DNA of 64,000 bases, taken from NCBI RefSeq assembly GCF_900119845.1, contig NZ_FPKU01000001.1, forward strand, positions 1,645,528-1,709,527, written 5' to 3'. Both the position numbers and the translations under genes were made by a program. The notes under the pieces were generated by a model. It was not told the origin of the DNA, ran no database searches, and was given only the letters and a program-made list of their open reading frames with translations. The DNA is from Devosia enhydra. Its GTDB lineage: Bacteria; Pseudomonadota; Alphaproteobacteria; Rhizobiales; Devosiaceae. Below, one piece after another: positions 52,261 through 62,557 of the stretch. Every line of letters starts with the position of its first letter. Position 1 is the stretch's first letter.

Positions 52261-54944
52261 TCAGACGATCCGGCCGTAGCGGCTCCGCAGACCAGCGAGG
52301 GTAGCGCTCTCGATGATCGCGCTGTCCGGCACGAGCAGATAGGCCCACGGCTTGCCTACGCCTGCTTCTGCCAAAGCATTGGCGTGAATCACCCACTCGG
52401 CGGCAGCCCGCGCCTTGTCGCGGACGACGGGGTCATTCATCTCGGCTACGGACTTCACCTCGACGATCAGCTTTTCGGTTTCGGTCTCGACCACGAAGTC
52501 GGGCTCGTAGGACCTGCCAGAGTGATACTCGATGCCGAACTGGCCAGGTCCAGGCTTGAGCCAGCGCAGGACGCTCTTCTCGAACGCCGAATCGATCATT
52601 GCGGCAAAGCGGCGCTCGGGATCGGAGTCGAACCGGTGCAGGGTAAACGGGCTCTTGGTGGAGCCGCCGAACAGATGCCGGCGGGTTTCCGACAGCGGGT
52701 TGGCCGACCTCTTGAGGTCAAGCACCCCGTTGCCTGTGCCAGCCGACACGGCGAAGGGCTGCAGGGTGCGGAACGCCCGGACGACCTTCGCACGGTAGTC
52801 TGCTGGGGTCTCGTGGTAGTGCCGCCGCATCTGTTCAAAGATCACGTCGGCCAGTTGTCTGCCGCGAACGAGAGCGACGTTTTCGACGTCATCCTCGGTT
52901 TCAAGGTAGCTGCGCAGATGGCTGATCATCTGGCCGGCGAGCTTGTAGAGCAGGTCGGCCTGAGTGTCGTAGTCGATCTGCGGGCTCTCGATCAGATGCC
53001 GAATGATGTAGTTCTCGACCTGACTTTCGCGCGCTCCGGTCGCGGCGCGAGCGAGCTCACGCTGGGTCTCCAGCCTCAGGTTGCGAATGAGGATGGTCTC
53101 TGACACGGGCTGGAAGCGCACATGGCCCAGGTCCTGCAGCTCGAAGTCCTCGAACCATAAGGTAACCTCGCGGCTGGGCAAGACGGCAATTTCGGGGATC
53201 TCGATCAGGTTCTCGACCAGCGACTGCGTGACCGCGTCGACGACCTTGTCGAGGTCTACCACGGGCGCGATGCCCTCGAACGTCTGATGAACCGGCTCGA
53301 GCTGGCGGCGCACGTCCTCGATGAGGCGCTGCCGCACCTCCGGAGTGCAGAGCTCGGCAGCGCGGCTGAGTTGGCGCTCATACTTGTGCCGGATGAAATC
53401 AAGGGTCACTGCGGCGGCCTGCCGAGAGGCCGCATCGTCCAGCACAAAGGGCTCCTGCGTCGCGCCATCGCTCAACCCGGAGGGACGGCCTGTCAGCAGC
53501 GTGTCGAAACTCGGGCGACCCTCGATGACGCGGCTAGCCGTCTCGGGCACGTCGCCCCCCGGTCCGATAGTGAGCTCCTTGACCCTCACGATCGAGTCGG
53601 CTGCACGCGCCTGTTGAATCACGGCATCGAACCGGTCGTGGGCGATGACGGTAAGAGTGTCGACCGTTTCCACCCCGGTGCGCTCGCCGTAGGGCAGGCG
53701 GAGGCCGCGACCCAGCGTCTGCTCGGTGAGGATGTCGGAGGCCGAGGCGCGTAACGGCACGATGGTGAAGAGGTTGGTGACGTCCCAGCCTTCCTTCAGC
53801 TTGTTCACGTGGATGACGATTTCTGTCTTGGCGTCGGTCTCCAGCCCAACCAGACGTGCGACGGCTTCGTCGCTTTCCTCGCCGCTCAGCTTGGAGTCGA
53901 CGCGGATGACAAGATCCTTGTAAGCCCCACCGAAGAACTGCTCGGACTGGATGACCTGCCGGATGCGCTCGGCATGGTCAGTGTCCTGCGCCACCACGAG
54001 GACGAACGGATGCACGCGCTGGCGGCCAGTCTGGCGGGCGTAGAGCTCGAGCTCGGTGCGGACCTGTTCGTGGTAGTGAACGGCATCTTCGAGCATGATC
54101 TGCTCGAGCTGGTCCTTGTCGAAGTCCTCGCGGCGGAAGTTCGCGCGCGTGGCGACGGCGGGCTCTTTGACGAACCCGTCCTTCATGGCGTCCCCGAGGC
54201 CATACTGGAAGATGACGTTGTTGAACGCCTGCGAGCGCGTGCCGACCGATTTCGGTGTGGCGGTCATCTCGAGCCCTAGGATGGGCTTGAGCTCGCTGAT
54301 CGCCCTCATGCCGGCCGAGCCTCGGTAGCGGTGGGCCTCGTCCATCAGCAGCACGAGGTCCGGCAGGCCGGCGAGATAGTCGAAATAGCTTTCGCCGATC
54401 GTTTAGCGCAGGGTGCGGATGCGACCCTATCCTTGTTGATCTTGTCGACGTTGAAGATATTGATGATCGCGTCGCTGCCGAACAGGTCTGATCCGCGCAC
54501 GCCGCGGCCTTTCTCCCAGGTGTCGCCGGTGACGATGATCGGCGGGGTCTGCGCGAACTGGGCGATGCCGCGGAACACATATTTCGGCGAAGTCTGCCGC
54601 GAGAAGTCGGCGACCAGCTTGTCGTAGATCGTGGTGTTGGGGGCGAGGACGAAGAAGTTCTTCGAGTGGCCGGTAAGGAGCAGGAAGGCGATGAAGGCGC
54701 CCATCAGCCGGGTCTTGCCGACGCCGGTGGCGATGGCGAAGCAGACCGACGGGAACTCACGCTCGAAGGCGGTGACGCTCGGGTAGAGCTTCTGGATCTC
54801 GGCAAGGGCCAGGTCGGGGTCAAGCGTCTTGTCGAACTCTACGGCCTGGACCAGGTTGGCAAGGATCTGCAGCGACTTTTCCTGCGGCGCGCGCAGGGAC
54901 AGGCGCTGGGAGATCTGGCGGAGATGACGCTGCTCGTCGCTCAT
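52261..54944 (-). pseudogene. Type III restriction enzyme Res subunit, disrupted
   Basis: The first part (54944 down) holds the helicase motif I (AIATGVGKTRLMGAF, residues about 71–85) and runs to FNVDKINKDR. The second part holds VLLMDEAHRYRGS, GLEMTATPKSVGT, TLGRGLRLPYGERTG and the nuclease PD-ExK motif (EPDFVVETETEKLIVEVK). The frames are separated near 54424–54428, where one base appears missing from a GGG run. In the downstream frame a TAA at 54403–54405 replaces a sense codon in RTLR-x-TIGESYFDYL. Two lesions argue for a dead gene. The start overlaps Mod by ATGA. Confidence 0.88.
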
Positions 54945-56608
54945 GCCTCTCCGTCCTCTTCATCGAACAGAGGGAGTGATTTTGCCGCTCGGGAGCCGCC
55001 GGCCTTAGGCCGCTCCTGCGGGGTAGCCGGCTCTTCGGCATCGGGAAGGTCGGCGATGGCGAGGGAGTAGTCGTCGCGGCCCCATTCGCACTTCTTGAGG
55101 ATGGCGGTGGGGATCTTGACGAGGGTCAGGTTGTCGAAGGCGTCGGGATTGGCGCTGTAGGCCTTGCAGCAGATGAGCAGCGAGCGGTCGGGCCCGACAT
55201 CGTCCGCTATCCTCCTGCAGGCATCGTGGGTGAGCTGCTGGGTGGTGACGTAGATGAAGTCGGTCTCTGTGGATTGGCCGTGCTTCCAGTATTCGTCGGC
55301 GTTCTGGCTGGGTGCGTAGGTGTAGCCCATGTGCTTGCAGAGCGCCTCGGCCAGCATGGCCGGGTTGTAGTCCTTCGAGATGACCCAGTTGCCGTATTTG
55401 TCCTCGCTCAGCAGTGAAGGCGCGAGGCGGAAAAAGCGATAGCCGCCGCCACCGTGCCAGCCGAGCGCCTCTGTGACGCCGCCAGGATCGGTGCCGTTAA
55501 TCACCTTTTTGAGGCGCGGAACGATATGGGTCCTCGCGTGCTCGCCGAGTTCGACCATAATCCAGCGTCGGCCCATCTTGTGAGCGACCGCACCAGTGGT
55601 GCCAGAGCCAGCGAAGGAATCGAGGACGAGGTCGCCAGGGTTGGTGGCGATGTTCAGAACCCGCTCAATAAGTGGCTCTGGCTTAGGCGTTTCGAAGGAT
55701 GCGTCGCCGGGAAAGAGGGAGCGCATCTCGTTCTTCGAGGTCCGGTTGCTGCCTACTACGTCCTTTTTCCAGAGCGTTCGAGGAACGAGATCGGCGACTT
55801 CCGAGAGATACTTCTTTATGCTGGGGCGAGCGCTGCCATTTGGCCCCCACCAAACCTGTCCATCTGCATCGAGAGCCCGCAGCCGCTCCTCGGAGGTTCG
55901 CCAGTATCGACCAGGCGGCGGAGAAAAGACGCGACCAGTGGGGCCTGTGATCGAGAAGAGGCCCTTGGAATAGGGCTTGTTAGCGAAGGGGTCGCCGGCC
56001 AACCAAGGACCGCGAGGGTCGTCATCTGGGTTGCTGTAGATCGAATCTGCCTCGGCCGTCCGAGCCAGCCGCTTGGGGCGCCAATCAGGTGTTTTGCTAT
56101 AGACAAATATGTGATCGTGGTCGGTTGAGAACTGCCGAGCAGAATTCCTTGGCGAGTCGGCTTTCTCCCAAACTATGTTTGTTACGAAGTTTGCACGACC
56201 AAATATCTCGTCGCATAAAATTTTTAGGTAGTGCGCTTCCGTATCGTCGAGGGAAATCCACAGGGAGGCATCCTCGCTCATGAGCGTGCGGATAAGCTCA
56301 AGCCGATCGCGCATCATCGTCAGCCAGAGTGAGTGCTCCAGCCCGTCGTCGTAGTGCTCGAATGCGGAGCCCGGATTGTAGGGCGGGTCGATGAACACGC
56401 ACTTCACCTTGCCGGCGTAGTCCGCCTCCAGTGACTTGAGCGCCAGCAGGTTATCGCCCTAGATCAGTATGTTGTCGTAGATGGCGCCCTCTCGCGCCGT
56501 CGCCGCGTGGTGCGACAGCACAGGATCCTCGATCAGGATGCGCGGCTCGAGGCGCGGCCGCTCCTCCTTGCCGATCCAGGACAGTTCGAGCTTGGGTTTC
56601 TTGGACAT
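54941..56608 (-). pseudogene. Type III DNA methyltransferase Mod subunit, amber-interrupted
   Basis: The full frame runs from the ATG at 56608 (SKKPKLELSWIGKEERPRLE) to 54941, 555 codons. Codon 50 is TAG (56459–56461), inside the conserved DNILI-x-GDNLLALKSLE stretch. The rest is intact: DPPYN (motif IV, about residue 74), the target-recognition middle, and VLDSFAGSGTTGAVAHK (motif I, about residue 331), the beta-class order. A GTG at 56407 could in theory restart just before DPPYN but lacks a good ribosome site. Type III Mod also guides Res, so this lesion alone would silence restriction. Confidence 0.87.
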
Positions 56609-56674
56609 GAGGGTCGGACGCTTTCGGGCGGACTTAACTAGGCGACGACGCTAGTTAAGGAAATGCCATTTGGC

Positions 56675-57808
56675 TTAACTAAGGAAGAGGCGTAGGTAAC
56701 GATTGAACACATAGAGCCGGTCTCGTCTCTGGCCGGTGATCTCCTCCAGAATGCCAAGCACCATCAGGTCGCGAATAAGCGCGTTGGCCGTAGGCGTCGT
56801 CACGCCTGCATAGAGTTCGACATCCTTGGCGGTGACGATGGTTCGCTGGTAGAGCAGGTCCAGCACCTTGCGTGCATTCGGCGCGCGCTTTCCCAGCGTG
56901 AGGCACTGGGTTTCTACCTCATCTCTGAGCGCCAGAATCTTTTCGAACGTCTCACGCCCCTTGGTGGCGATTTCCAGCACCCCGGCCAGGAAGAACCGAA
57001 TCCACTGGTTGAGATCCCCTGCCGTGCGCACACGCATCAGCCCATCAATGTAGGACGCTCGGTGTCGCTCAAAGAAGTCTGAAAGATAGAGCGAGGGCTT
57101 TTGAAGAACGCCTTTGCTGAGCAGATACAGCGTGATCAGAAGCCGTCCGATGCGCCCATTGCCATCGTTGAACGGATGAATGGTTTCGAACTGGTAGTGC
57201 GCTATGGCAGCCCGCACCAGATCCGGGACTGCAGTCTGGTCGTTATGCAGGAACCGTTCGAGATCGGCCAGTAGCTCCGGGACCTCTGAGGGATGCGGCG
57301 GCACGAACGCTGCGTCCATCGGTCCGGAGCCTCCGATCCAGTTCTGCGCCGTCCGAATCTCGCCCGGGTTCTTCGTCTGGCCCCGCACGCCGCGCATGAG
57401 AACCCCATGCGTCTGACAGAGCAGACGGACAGAGATCGGCAGACGCTCCAGCTCGCTTACGGCGCCATTCATCGCGTCGATGTAGTTCTGGACTTCATGC
57501 CAGTCATCGCGCTTTTCAGGCGCGATGGCCTCTTCGGGCATCAGCGCTTCTTCAATCTCAGTCCTTGTGCCCTCTATCCTGCTGGAGGTCTGTGCCTCCT
57601 TGGTGACGTGCATACGAATGAACAGATCGACATCCGGCACGATGCGGGAATATGCATTCAATTCACCAAGCGCCCGTGTCGCTTGCTCAAGCAGCACGTT
57701 TATTCGCGGGTCATCCCAGGTCCAGTCGTGGTCGATAAGCGACGGAGAAAAGCTCTTATACTGATACTGCTTTTTCCAGCCGCCCGGCTTGAACTGCTCA
57801 ATTTTCAT
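56675..57808 (-). CDS. Fic/DOC family protein (predicted AMPylator) with N-terminal inhibitory helix
   Basis: 377 aa. The Fic core motif is HPFNDGNGRIGRLL (His near residue 211). An inhibitory-helix motif S-xxx-E-G is seen at residues 75–80 (SSRIEG), so this is a class II, self-inhibited Fic protein. The C-terminus has a winged-helix-like part (VTAKDVELYAGVTTPTANALIRDLMVLGILEEITG). Such proteins transfer AMP to target proteins. It lies between the coiled-coil gene and Mod on the same strand and has an intact frame. Confidence 0.93.
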   Translation of the reverse strand: MKIEQFKPGGWKKQYQYKSFSPSLIDHDWTWDDPRINVLLEQATRALGELNAYSRIVPDVDLFIRMHVTKEAQTSSRIEGTRTEIEEALMPEEAIAPEKRDDWHEVQNYIDAMNGAVSELERLPISVRLLCQTHGVLMRGVRGQTKNPGEIRTAQNWIGGSGPMDAAFVPPHPSEVPELLADLERFLHNDQTAVPDLVRAAIAHYQFETIHPFNDGNGRIGRLLITLYLLSKGVLQKPSLYLSDFFERHRASYIDGLMRVRTAGDLNQWIRFFLAGVLEIATKGRETFEKILALRDEVETQCLTLGKRAPNARKVLDLLYQRTIVTAKDVELYAGVTTPTANALIRDLMVLGILEEITGQRRDRLYVFNRYLRLFLS

Positions 57809-57971
57809 TCGCTACGAACACCCTCGATCGGGAATCAGGCGCTTTTCCTTCAATCTCACTATCCTATCAGGCGCTTCTCGGGAGGCATTCACGCCATCCA
57901 CCAGTGCATCATGAACGGGCACTCGCTATTCGGCTCCCACCCTGTTGCCTCCACCACCAATGGCAGCCCCG

Positions 57972-59243
57972 CTATACGAGGCCCACGCCCTTCATCCAGT
58001 CGTGATACTCGTCGATGTCGGTCTTCGCTTTGACTGCGCCCTGCCCCAGCAGGTTGCAGGCGGCGTTGTCGATCGGCTCATCTGACTGAAGTGAAGCCCG
58101 ACGGGCAGCTCGTTGCATCATCTTCGCGCTGGCCGAAAGGTCGTGGCCTTCCTCGGGTGTCAAACTTCGTGCTCGCCCCTTTGCCTTCAGCTGGCGCCGT
58201 GCCTCGCGCTTCTGCTCACGCGCCGTCTCGATCTCGGCGAACCTGGCGGCTCGTCTGGCGTGCCGGACATGCTGTTGCTGCTCTTTCGACCATTGTGCGA
58301 ATTCAGCCCTCGCGGCCTCGCGCTTTGCCTCCTGCTCGGCTTCCTCGCGCCGCCTCTGCTCGATCCGCTCTGTCCATTCCCGGCGCCGTTCCTCGCGCAG
58401 CATGTCGAGTCGGGCCCGCCTGTCCTTGCTGCTCTCATCGTCATACTGCCGATCCCAGGCCAGTCGGGCCTCGGCAATCCGATTGCGACGCCGCGGCGGA
58501 TTGGGACCGAGGAAGAAGCTGTCTGACCGCTCCTGGCTGTAGACGCGGTCGAAGCGGTGCCTTGCGGTCCAGCGCACTGTTTGGAGCTCCTCGACCTCGC
58601 CATGGTTCGCCAGCGCCATGACGACGTCAGCCTCGAGCGTGATGACCCCCTCCCGAATTCCGGCGAGCCGCCGCACCAGCCATGCCGCAGCCGCCGACTG
58701 CTTTTCCTCGAACATGGCCACCAACTCGCCCAGGCGGCTCCGCTTCTCCTCAGTGGCGTCAGGGGAACGGCGCTGGCGCCGCAGCGTAGCGATGTAGGCA
58801 TCGGCCTCGGCAAGAACCATTTCGCCCCTCGCCTGCTCAGTAGCTACGCGCACTGCTGCTTCGGCCTCCGCTTCTCGCAGCATTGCCAAGTGGCGCAGGT
58901 CGCAGCGGCCGAGGAAGTCCCAGAACAGCATCTCGCTCTGGGTGTCGAGGTCGTCGGGGGGCACCTCGTCCAATTCCTGGGGCCCCGAACTCCGCATCGC
59001 GAGAAACGCAGAGGATGCCTGCAGGCCCAACGCCTCGCCATCGTCGGTGCGTGCTGCGATCAGGGTGCTTCGCCAAGTGCTGATCGGCGTCTCCATCTTG
59101 GCGTGCGAGATCTGCATCCATCCACTCCGTCCGCGGAGCTGCCGCCTCACCCATCCGGGTCCCTCGTAGGTGTCGAGGAAGACGTCCACCGCAAACGGCA
59201 ACGACCCGGAATGATACCTCTGGATCACCCGGGTTGATGTCAT
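57972..59243 (-). CDS. Coiled-coil partner of the SNF2 helicase, with shared C-terminal domain
   Basis: 423 aa, starting two bases after the SNF2 stop. Residues about 33–45 (QLRGRSGWMQIS) and about 150–170 (RRQRRSPDATEEKRSRLG), and then a TVRW segment, parallel the C-terminal region of the SNF2 protein (LRGQSGWLQVS; RRRRSPELGMEEKLKLG; TVRP). The second half is a highly charged coiled coil (RREEAEQEAKREAARAEF). No enzyme motif is visible. It is probably a structural subunit of the helicase complex. No named family is recognised. Confidence 0.8.
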   Translation of the reverse strand: MTSTRVIQRYHSGSLPFAVDVFLDTYEGPGWVRRQLRGRSGWMQISHAKMETPISTWRSTLIAARTDDGEALGLQASSAFLAMRSSGPQELDEVPPDDLDTQSEMLFWDFLGRCDLRHLAMLREAEAEAAVRVATEQARGEMVLAEADAYIATLRRQRRSPDATEEKRSRLGELVAMFEEKQSAAAAWLVRRLAGIREGVITLEADVVMALANHGEVEELQTVRWTARHRFDRVYSQERSDSFFLGPNPPRRRNRIAEARLAWDRQYDDESSKDRRARLDMLREERRREWTERIEQRRREEAEQEAKREAARAEFAQWSKEQQQHVRHARRAARFAEIETAREQKREARRQLKAKGRARSLTPEEGHDLSASAKMMQRAARRASLQSDEPIDNAACNLLGQGAVKAKTDIDEYHDWMKGVGLV

Positions 59244-59244
59244 T

Positions 59245-62200
59245 TTAAACCACCGACCAGCGCATCGTGAACAGGTGCGTGGTAACTGGCCGCACGGTGA
59301 GGCTCTCTGCGATCTCGTCCATCATGTCCCCCACCTGACGACGGATCGCCCTACGCTTCTCGAACTTGGAGAGCTTCAGATCGTCCATGGCGCCCTCGCG
59401 CCGCTTGATGTCACGGCCGAGCTTTAGCTTCTCCTCCATGCCCAGTTCGGGGGAGCGGCGCCGGCGCTGCATCTCTTTGATCTCTTCCTCGAGGGCAGCT
59501 ATCTGGGCGTCGAGCTCAACCTCGAGGTCCCTGGCATAGTTGTCGAGACGCGACTCCTCCTCATCGAGCCACCGGGCGTTCTCCTCGTTGATCCGCCGCT
59601 TGAACTCCTCGAGATGCTCTTCCTCCACAATGCCGAGCCTGCTGCGATCACCGGGCAGGCTGGCAACGCTCTCGGCCACGACGGGGACCATAAGCAGGCG
59701 ATCGGCTGTCGCGGGCTCCACCAGTTCGCCGCTGTCGGTCAGGCATGAGAGGAGGATGGTATCCTTCGGTGCCCCGTTGCGCGTCACCGTCACTCGCGAG
59801 ACCTGCAGCCATCCTGACTGCCCCCTGAGATTGGCGACGTCCGCCAGCTGCCCGGGGAAGGGGTAGAGTGAGGGCGACAGGGTCAGTGCCGCTGCCTCTC
59901 CCTTGTGGTCGCGCTGGCGGGCGCCCTCCAGCATCTGCGTCGCGAGATTACCATCCGCCAGTCGGAAGAATTCCCAACCACGGTCGTCGGCGTCCGGCCA
60001 CATCGTGGTGTAGGTTTTGCCGTCGTGCCGGAAGCGGATCGCACCCGGTTCGTCGAAAACAGCTCCAGGGAGCTCCGCACGGGCCGCGAGCAGCAGCCGG
60101 CGGGTGTAGTCGCCAATCGCCTGCTGCACGCTTCCCTGGCGATCCTTGAGCCGGGAAACCACATCCTGATCGAGGTTCTCCAGCACCTTTGCGCGGGTGG
60201 ACTTGATGTCGTCGTCTATCTTGCTCTTGAGGCTCTCAGTGAGCTCATCGAACTCGCGCTTGATGTCGTCGTCGGTGCGGCAGCGCTGCAGGATTTCGAG
60301 CACAGTGCGCTCAAAGTCGATGCCACGCTCGATGGTGCCCAACACTTCGTCGCTGGATCCGAAGACGCCGTCAAACAGCTGGAACTTCTGGCTCAGGAGC
60401 TCATAGATACGCTGCTCCGCCTGGTTCTTCAGGTTGAGCATATTCACGACGACGACGTCGATCTTCTGGCCATAGCGATGGCAGCGGCCGATACGCTGCT
60501 CGATACGCTGCGGGTTCCACGGAAGATCGTAATTGATCACCAGGGAGCAGAATTGCAGGTTGATGCCCTCGGCGCCGCTCTCCGTAGCGATGAGGATAGT
60601 CTTGTCGTCGCTCTTGAAGGCCTCGACGATGGCCGCTTTCATGTCGGCGCTCTTCGACCCTGAGCGCTCGGCCTTGTCTGGGTGACGTGCCTTCCATTCC
60701 TCGTAGATCTGCTTGCTTAGCGGGTCGGTGTTGGAGCCGTTGAGCAGCACGGTCTGGCCCGCATAACCGTTCTTGACCAAGAGATCATTGAGGTAGGTCT
60801 GCGTGCGAACGCTCTCGGTGAAGATCACAGCCTTGCGAGCCCCGCCACGCGCGATGATCTCATCGAGGACAGAGGGGAGCTTGTTCAGCAGGGCCTGGCC
60901 CTTGGCGTTGCTGCCGATGGATCGGGCGAGCTTCAGATACTCGTTGAGCTCGAGGATCTCGCGCTTGAGCTTCTCGGGGTCGACCTCTTCCTCTTCCTCA
61001 TCCTCATTATCGAATTCGTCGGCCAACTCGTTAAACGCGTCGAGGTCGTCGGACACATCGATGCCGATACTGCGCTGCTTAACCTGGAGGCGCTCGATGA
61101 CCTTCTCGAGATATTTGCTGACGGCGAAGGTCGATGAACCGAGGATCTTCATGACCTGCAAGTGCACGAGCTGGTTAGGCTTGTCGCCATAAGCGACTGA
61201 TGTGCCGCTCTGCAGAAATGAGGACACGCTTTGGTAGAGCAGCACCTCGTTGGCGTCGGGCTCAAAGCTGAAGGTCTTGGCGTGCCGGCGGGTGAAGTTG
61301 ATGTGGCCGGCCTGCTGCACCTGCTTGCGCAGAGTGCGATGGCAGATCGGCAGCAGCCGTTCTCGAAGCGCCTCTAGCGATGCTGGGTTCGAACGGGCGC
61401 CGGCGTAGAGGGTCCGGAACGAGTCCTCGCCACCGAAGTGGTCATCGTCGATCACCGAGACTAGGCCGTAGAGCTCCATTAGGGAGTTTTGCAGCGGCGT
61501 CGCCGTGAGCAGCACCTTAAATCTGCCGTCCAATGCCTCCCTTAGCTCCTTGGCGCGCATTGAGGAGCCCTTCTTGTAGACGTTACGAAGCCGGTGCGCT
61601 TCGTCGATGACCACGACGTCCCAGGTGATCTTCTTCAGCTCTTCTGCCTTCCGAGCCGCGAACTCGTAGCTGCTGATCACGACGCCACGCAGGGCGGCGA
61701 AAGGCCGAGCGTGCCCATTGGCCTTCAGGTCTTTGTAGGTCGAGGCTTCGACGATGGTGCTCTCGAGGCTGAACTTCTCTGCCAGCTCCTGCTGCCACTG
61801 TTTGCGCAGGGACGCCGGGACGATCAGGAGAATGCGGCGGCGCTGCTCGGCCCAGCGCTGGGCGATAACGAGGCCGGCTTCGATGGTCTTGCCGAGCCCG
61901 ACCTCGTCGGCCAGGAGCACGCCCTTCGACAGCGGCGAGCGCAGCGCGAAGAGAGACGCATCGACCTGGTGCGGGTTCATGTCGACGCGCGCAGCGGCCA
62001 GCGATCTGGTCAGCGACTCGTCGCCGGAGCCGGCCAAGGTTAGGTGATGGGCTAGGTAATGCCCCTGCAACAATGAATACGCGATCAACTGACTTCCCTC
62101 AATGACGGACAGACTATCCGAAAAACCCGCTGCCGCAACCTGACGCTGCGGCGGCATGTGTTGTAGAGGTGACCCAATATGGCTTGCATTTAGGTGGTCG

Positions 62201-62253
62201 GGCCAATAGTTGCCGTCTCCGCTACATGATCCCGAATCATTCTGGGCAGCCAT
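59245..62253 (-). CDS. SNF2/RapA-type helicase-like ATPase
   Basis: 1002 aa from the ATG at 62253, supported by GAGGAAAC just upstream. Motifs in order: GVLLADEVGLGKTIEAG (I, about residue 113), VVVIDEAHRLRN (II, about 214), LLTATPLQNSLMELYGL (III), then IATESGAEGINLQFC and QRIEQRIGRCHRYGQK (V–VI, to about 596). An acidic insert (DEEEEEVDPEK) splits the core. The C-terminus (about 780–1002) has the RGQSGW motif and a coiled coil shared with the next gene. These ATPases translocate on DNA; DrmD of class 1 DISARM is similar in size. First gene of the train. Confidence 0.92.
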   Translation of the reverse strand: MAAQNDSGSCSGDGNYWPDHLNASHIGSPLQHMPPQRQVAAAGFSDSLSVIEGSQLIAYSLLQGHYLAHHLTLAGSGDESLTRSLAAARVDMNPHQVDASLFALRSPLSKGVLLADEVGLGKTIEAGLVIAQRWAEQRRRILLIVPASLRKQWQQELAEKFSLESTIVEASTYKDLKANGHARPFAALRGVVISSYEFAARKAEELKKITWDVVVIDEAHRLRNVYKKGSSMRAKELREALDGRFKVLLTATPLQNSLMELYGLVSVIDDDHFGGEDSFRTLYAGARSNPASLEALRERLLPICHRTLRKQVQQAGHINFTRRHAKTFSFEPDANEVLLYQSVSSFLQSGTSVAYGDKPNQLVHLQVMKILGSSTFAVSKYLEKVIERLQVKQRSIGIDVSDDLDAFNELADEFDNEDEEEEEVDPEKLKREILELNEYLKLARSIGSNAKGQALLNKLPSVLDEIIARGGARKAVIFTESVRTQTYLNDLLVKNGYAGQTVLLNGSNTDPLSKQIYEEWKARHPDKAERSGSKSADMKAAIVEAFKSDDKTILIATESGAEGINLQFCSLVINYDLPWNPQRIEQRIGRCHRYGQKIDVVVVNMLNLKNQAEQRIYELLSQKFQLFDGVFGSSDEVLGTIERGIDFERTVLEILQRCRTDDDIKREFDELTESLKSKIDDDIKSTRAKVLENLDQDVVSRLKDRQGSVQQAIGDYTRRLLLAARAELPGAVFDEPGAIRFRHDGKTYTTMWPDADDRGWEFFRLADGNLATQMLEGARQRDHKGEAAALTLSPSLYPFPGQLADVANLRGQSGWLQVSRVTVTRNGAPKDTILLSCLTDSGELVEPATADRLLMVPVVAESVASLPGDRSRLGIVEEEHLEEFKRRINEENARWLDEEESRLDNYARDLEVELDAQIAALEEEIKEMQRRRRSPELGMEEKLKLGRDIKRREGAMDDLKLSKFEKRRAIRRQVGDMMDEIAESLTVRPVTTHLFTMRWSVV

Positions 62254-62557
62254 CGTTTCCTCGGCCGTCGATGCGCAGGCGAAGCAGCTCGCTAACCGTC
62301 TCTTTGGGCTGCTCGAACACTGTCCAGCAAAGGGGAAATCAGTGTCCCCGCCTGCCGTCCCTTAGGAACGGGCCGCTCGTGAGACTTGCAAGATCGAGGC
62401 ATGCACATGCGAGCACAAGGCCGCTACTGCCTCTGCTGATGGCTTCAAGGGGAACGAGGCTCCAAGACGTGCCGGGTGTCGCTCGGGGAGACTTCGCGGC
62501 GAATCGGTGTAGGTCGATCACCGGCGTCCATGCCCGGCGTTGTTCAGCACGGTTCCC
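62254..62557. other. Divergent intergenic region of the SNF2 and Rep-like genes
   Basis: Both promoters of the divergent genes must lie here. It holds an inverted repeat GGGGA-N8-TCCCC (62332–62349) that could be an operator. I see no other gene in it. Confidence 0.45.
62332..62349. promoter_or_regulatory. Candidate operator GGGGA-N8-TCCCC
   Basis: A 5-bp inverted repeat with 8-nt spacing, 79 nt from the SNF2 start and 208 nt from the Rep-like start. The position suits control of either gene; there is no further evidence. Confidence 0.25.

Noticed and set aside
52261-62253. DISARM or BREX system
   Set aside because: No drmA/drmB/drmC, pglZ or brxC-like gene is seen; only the SNF2 and methylase parts recall class 1 DISARM.
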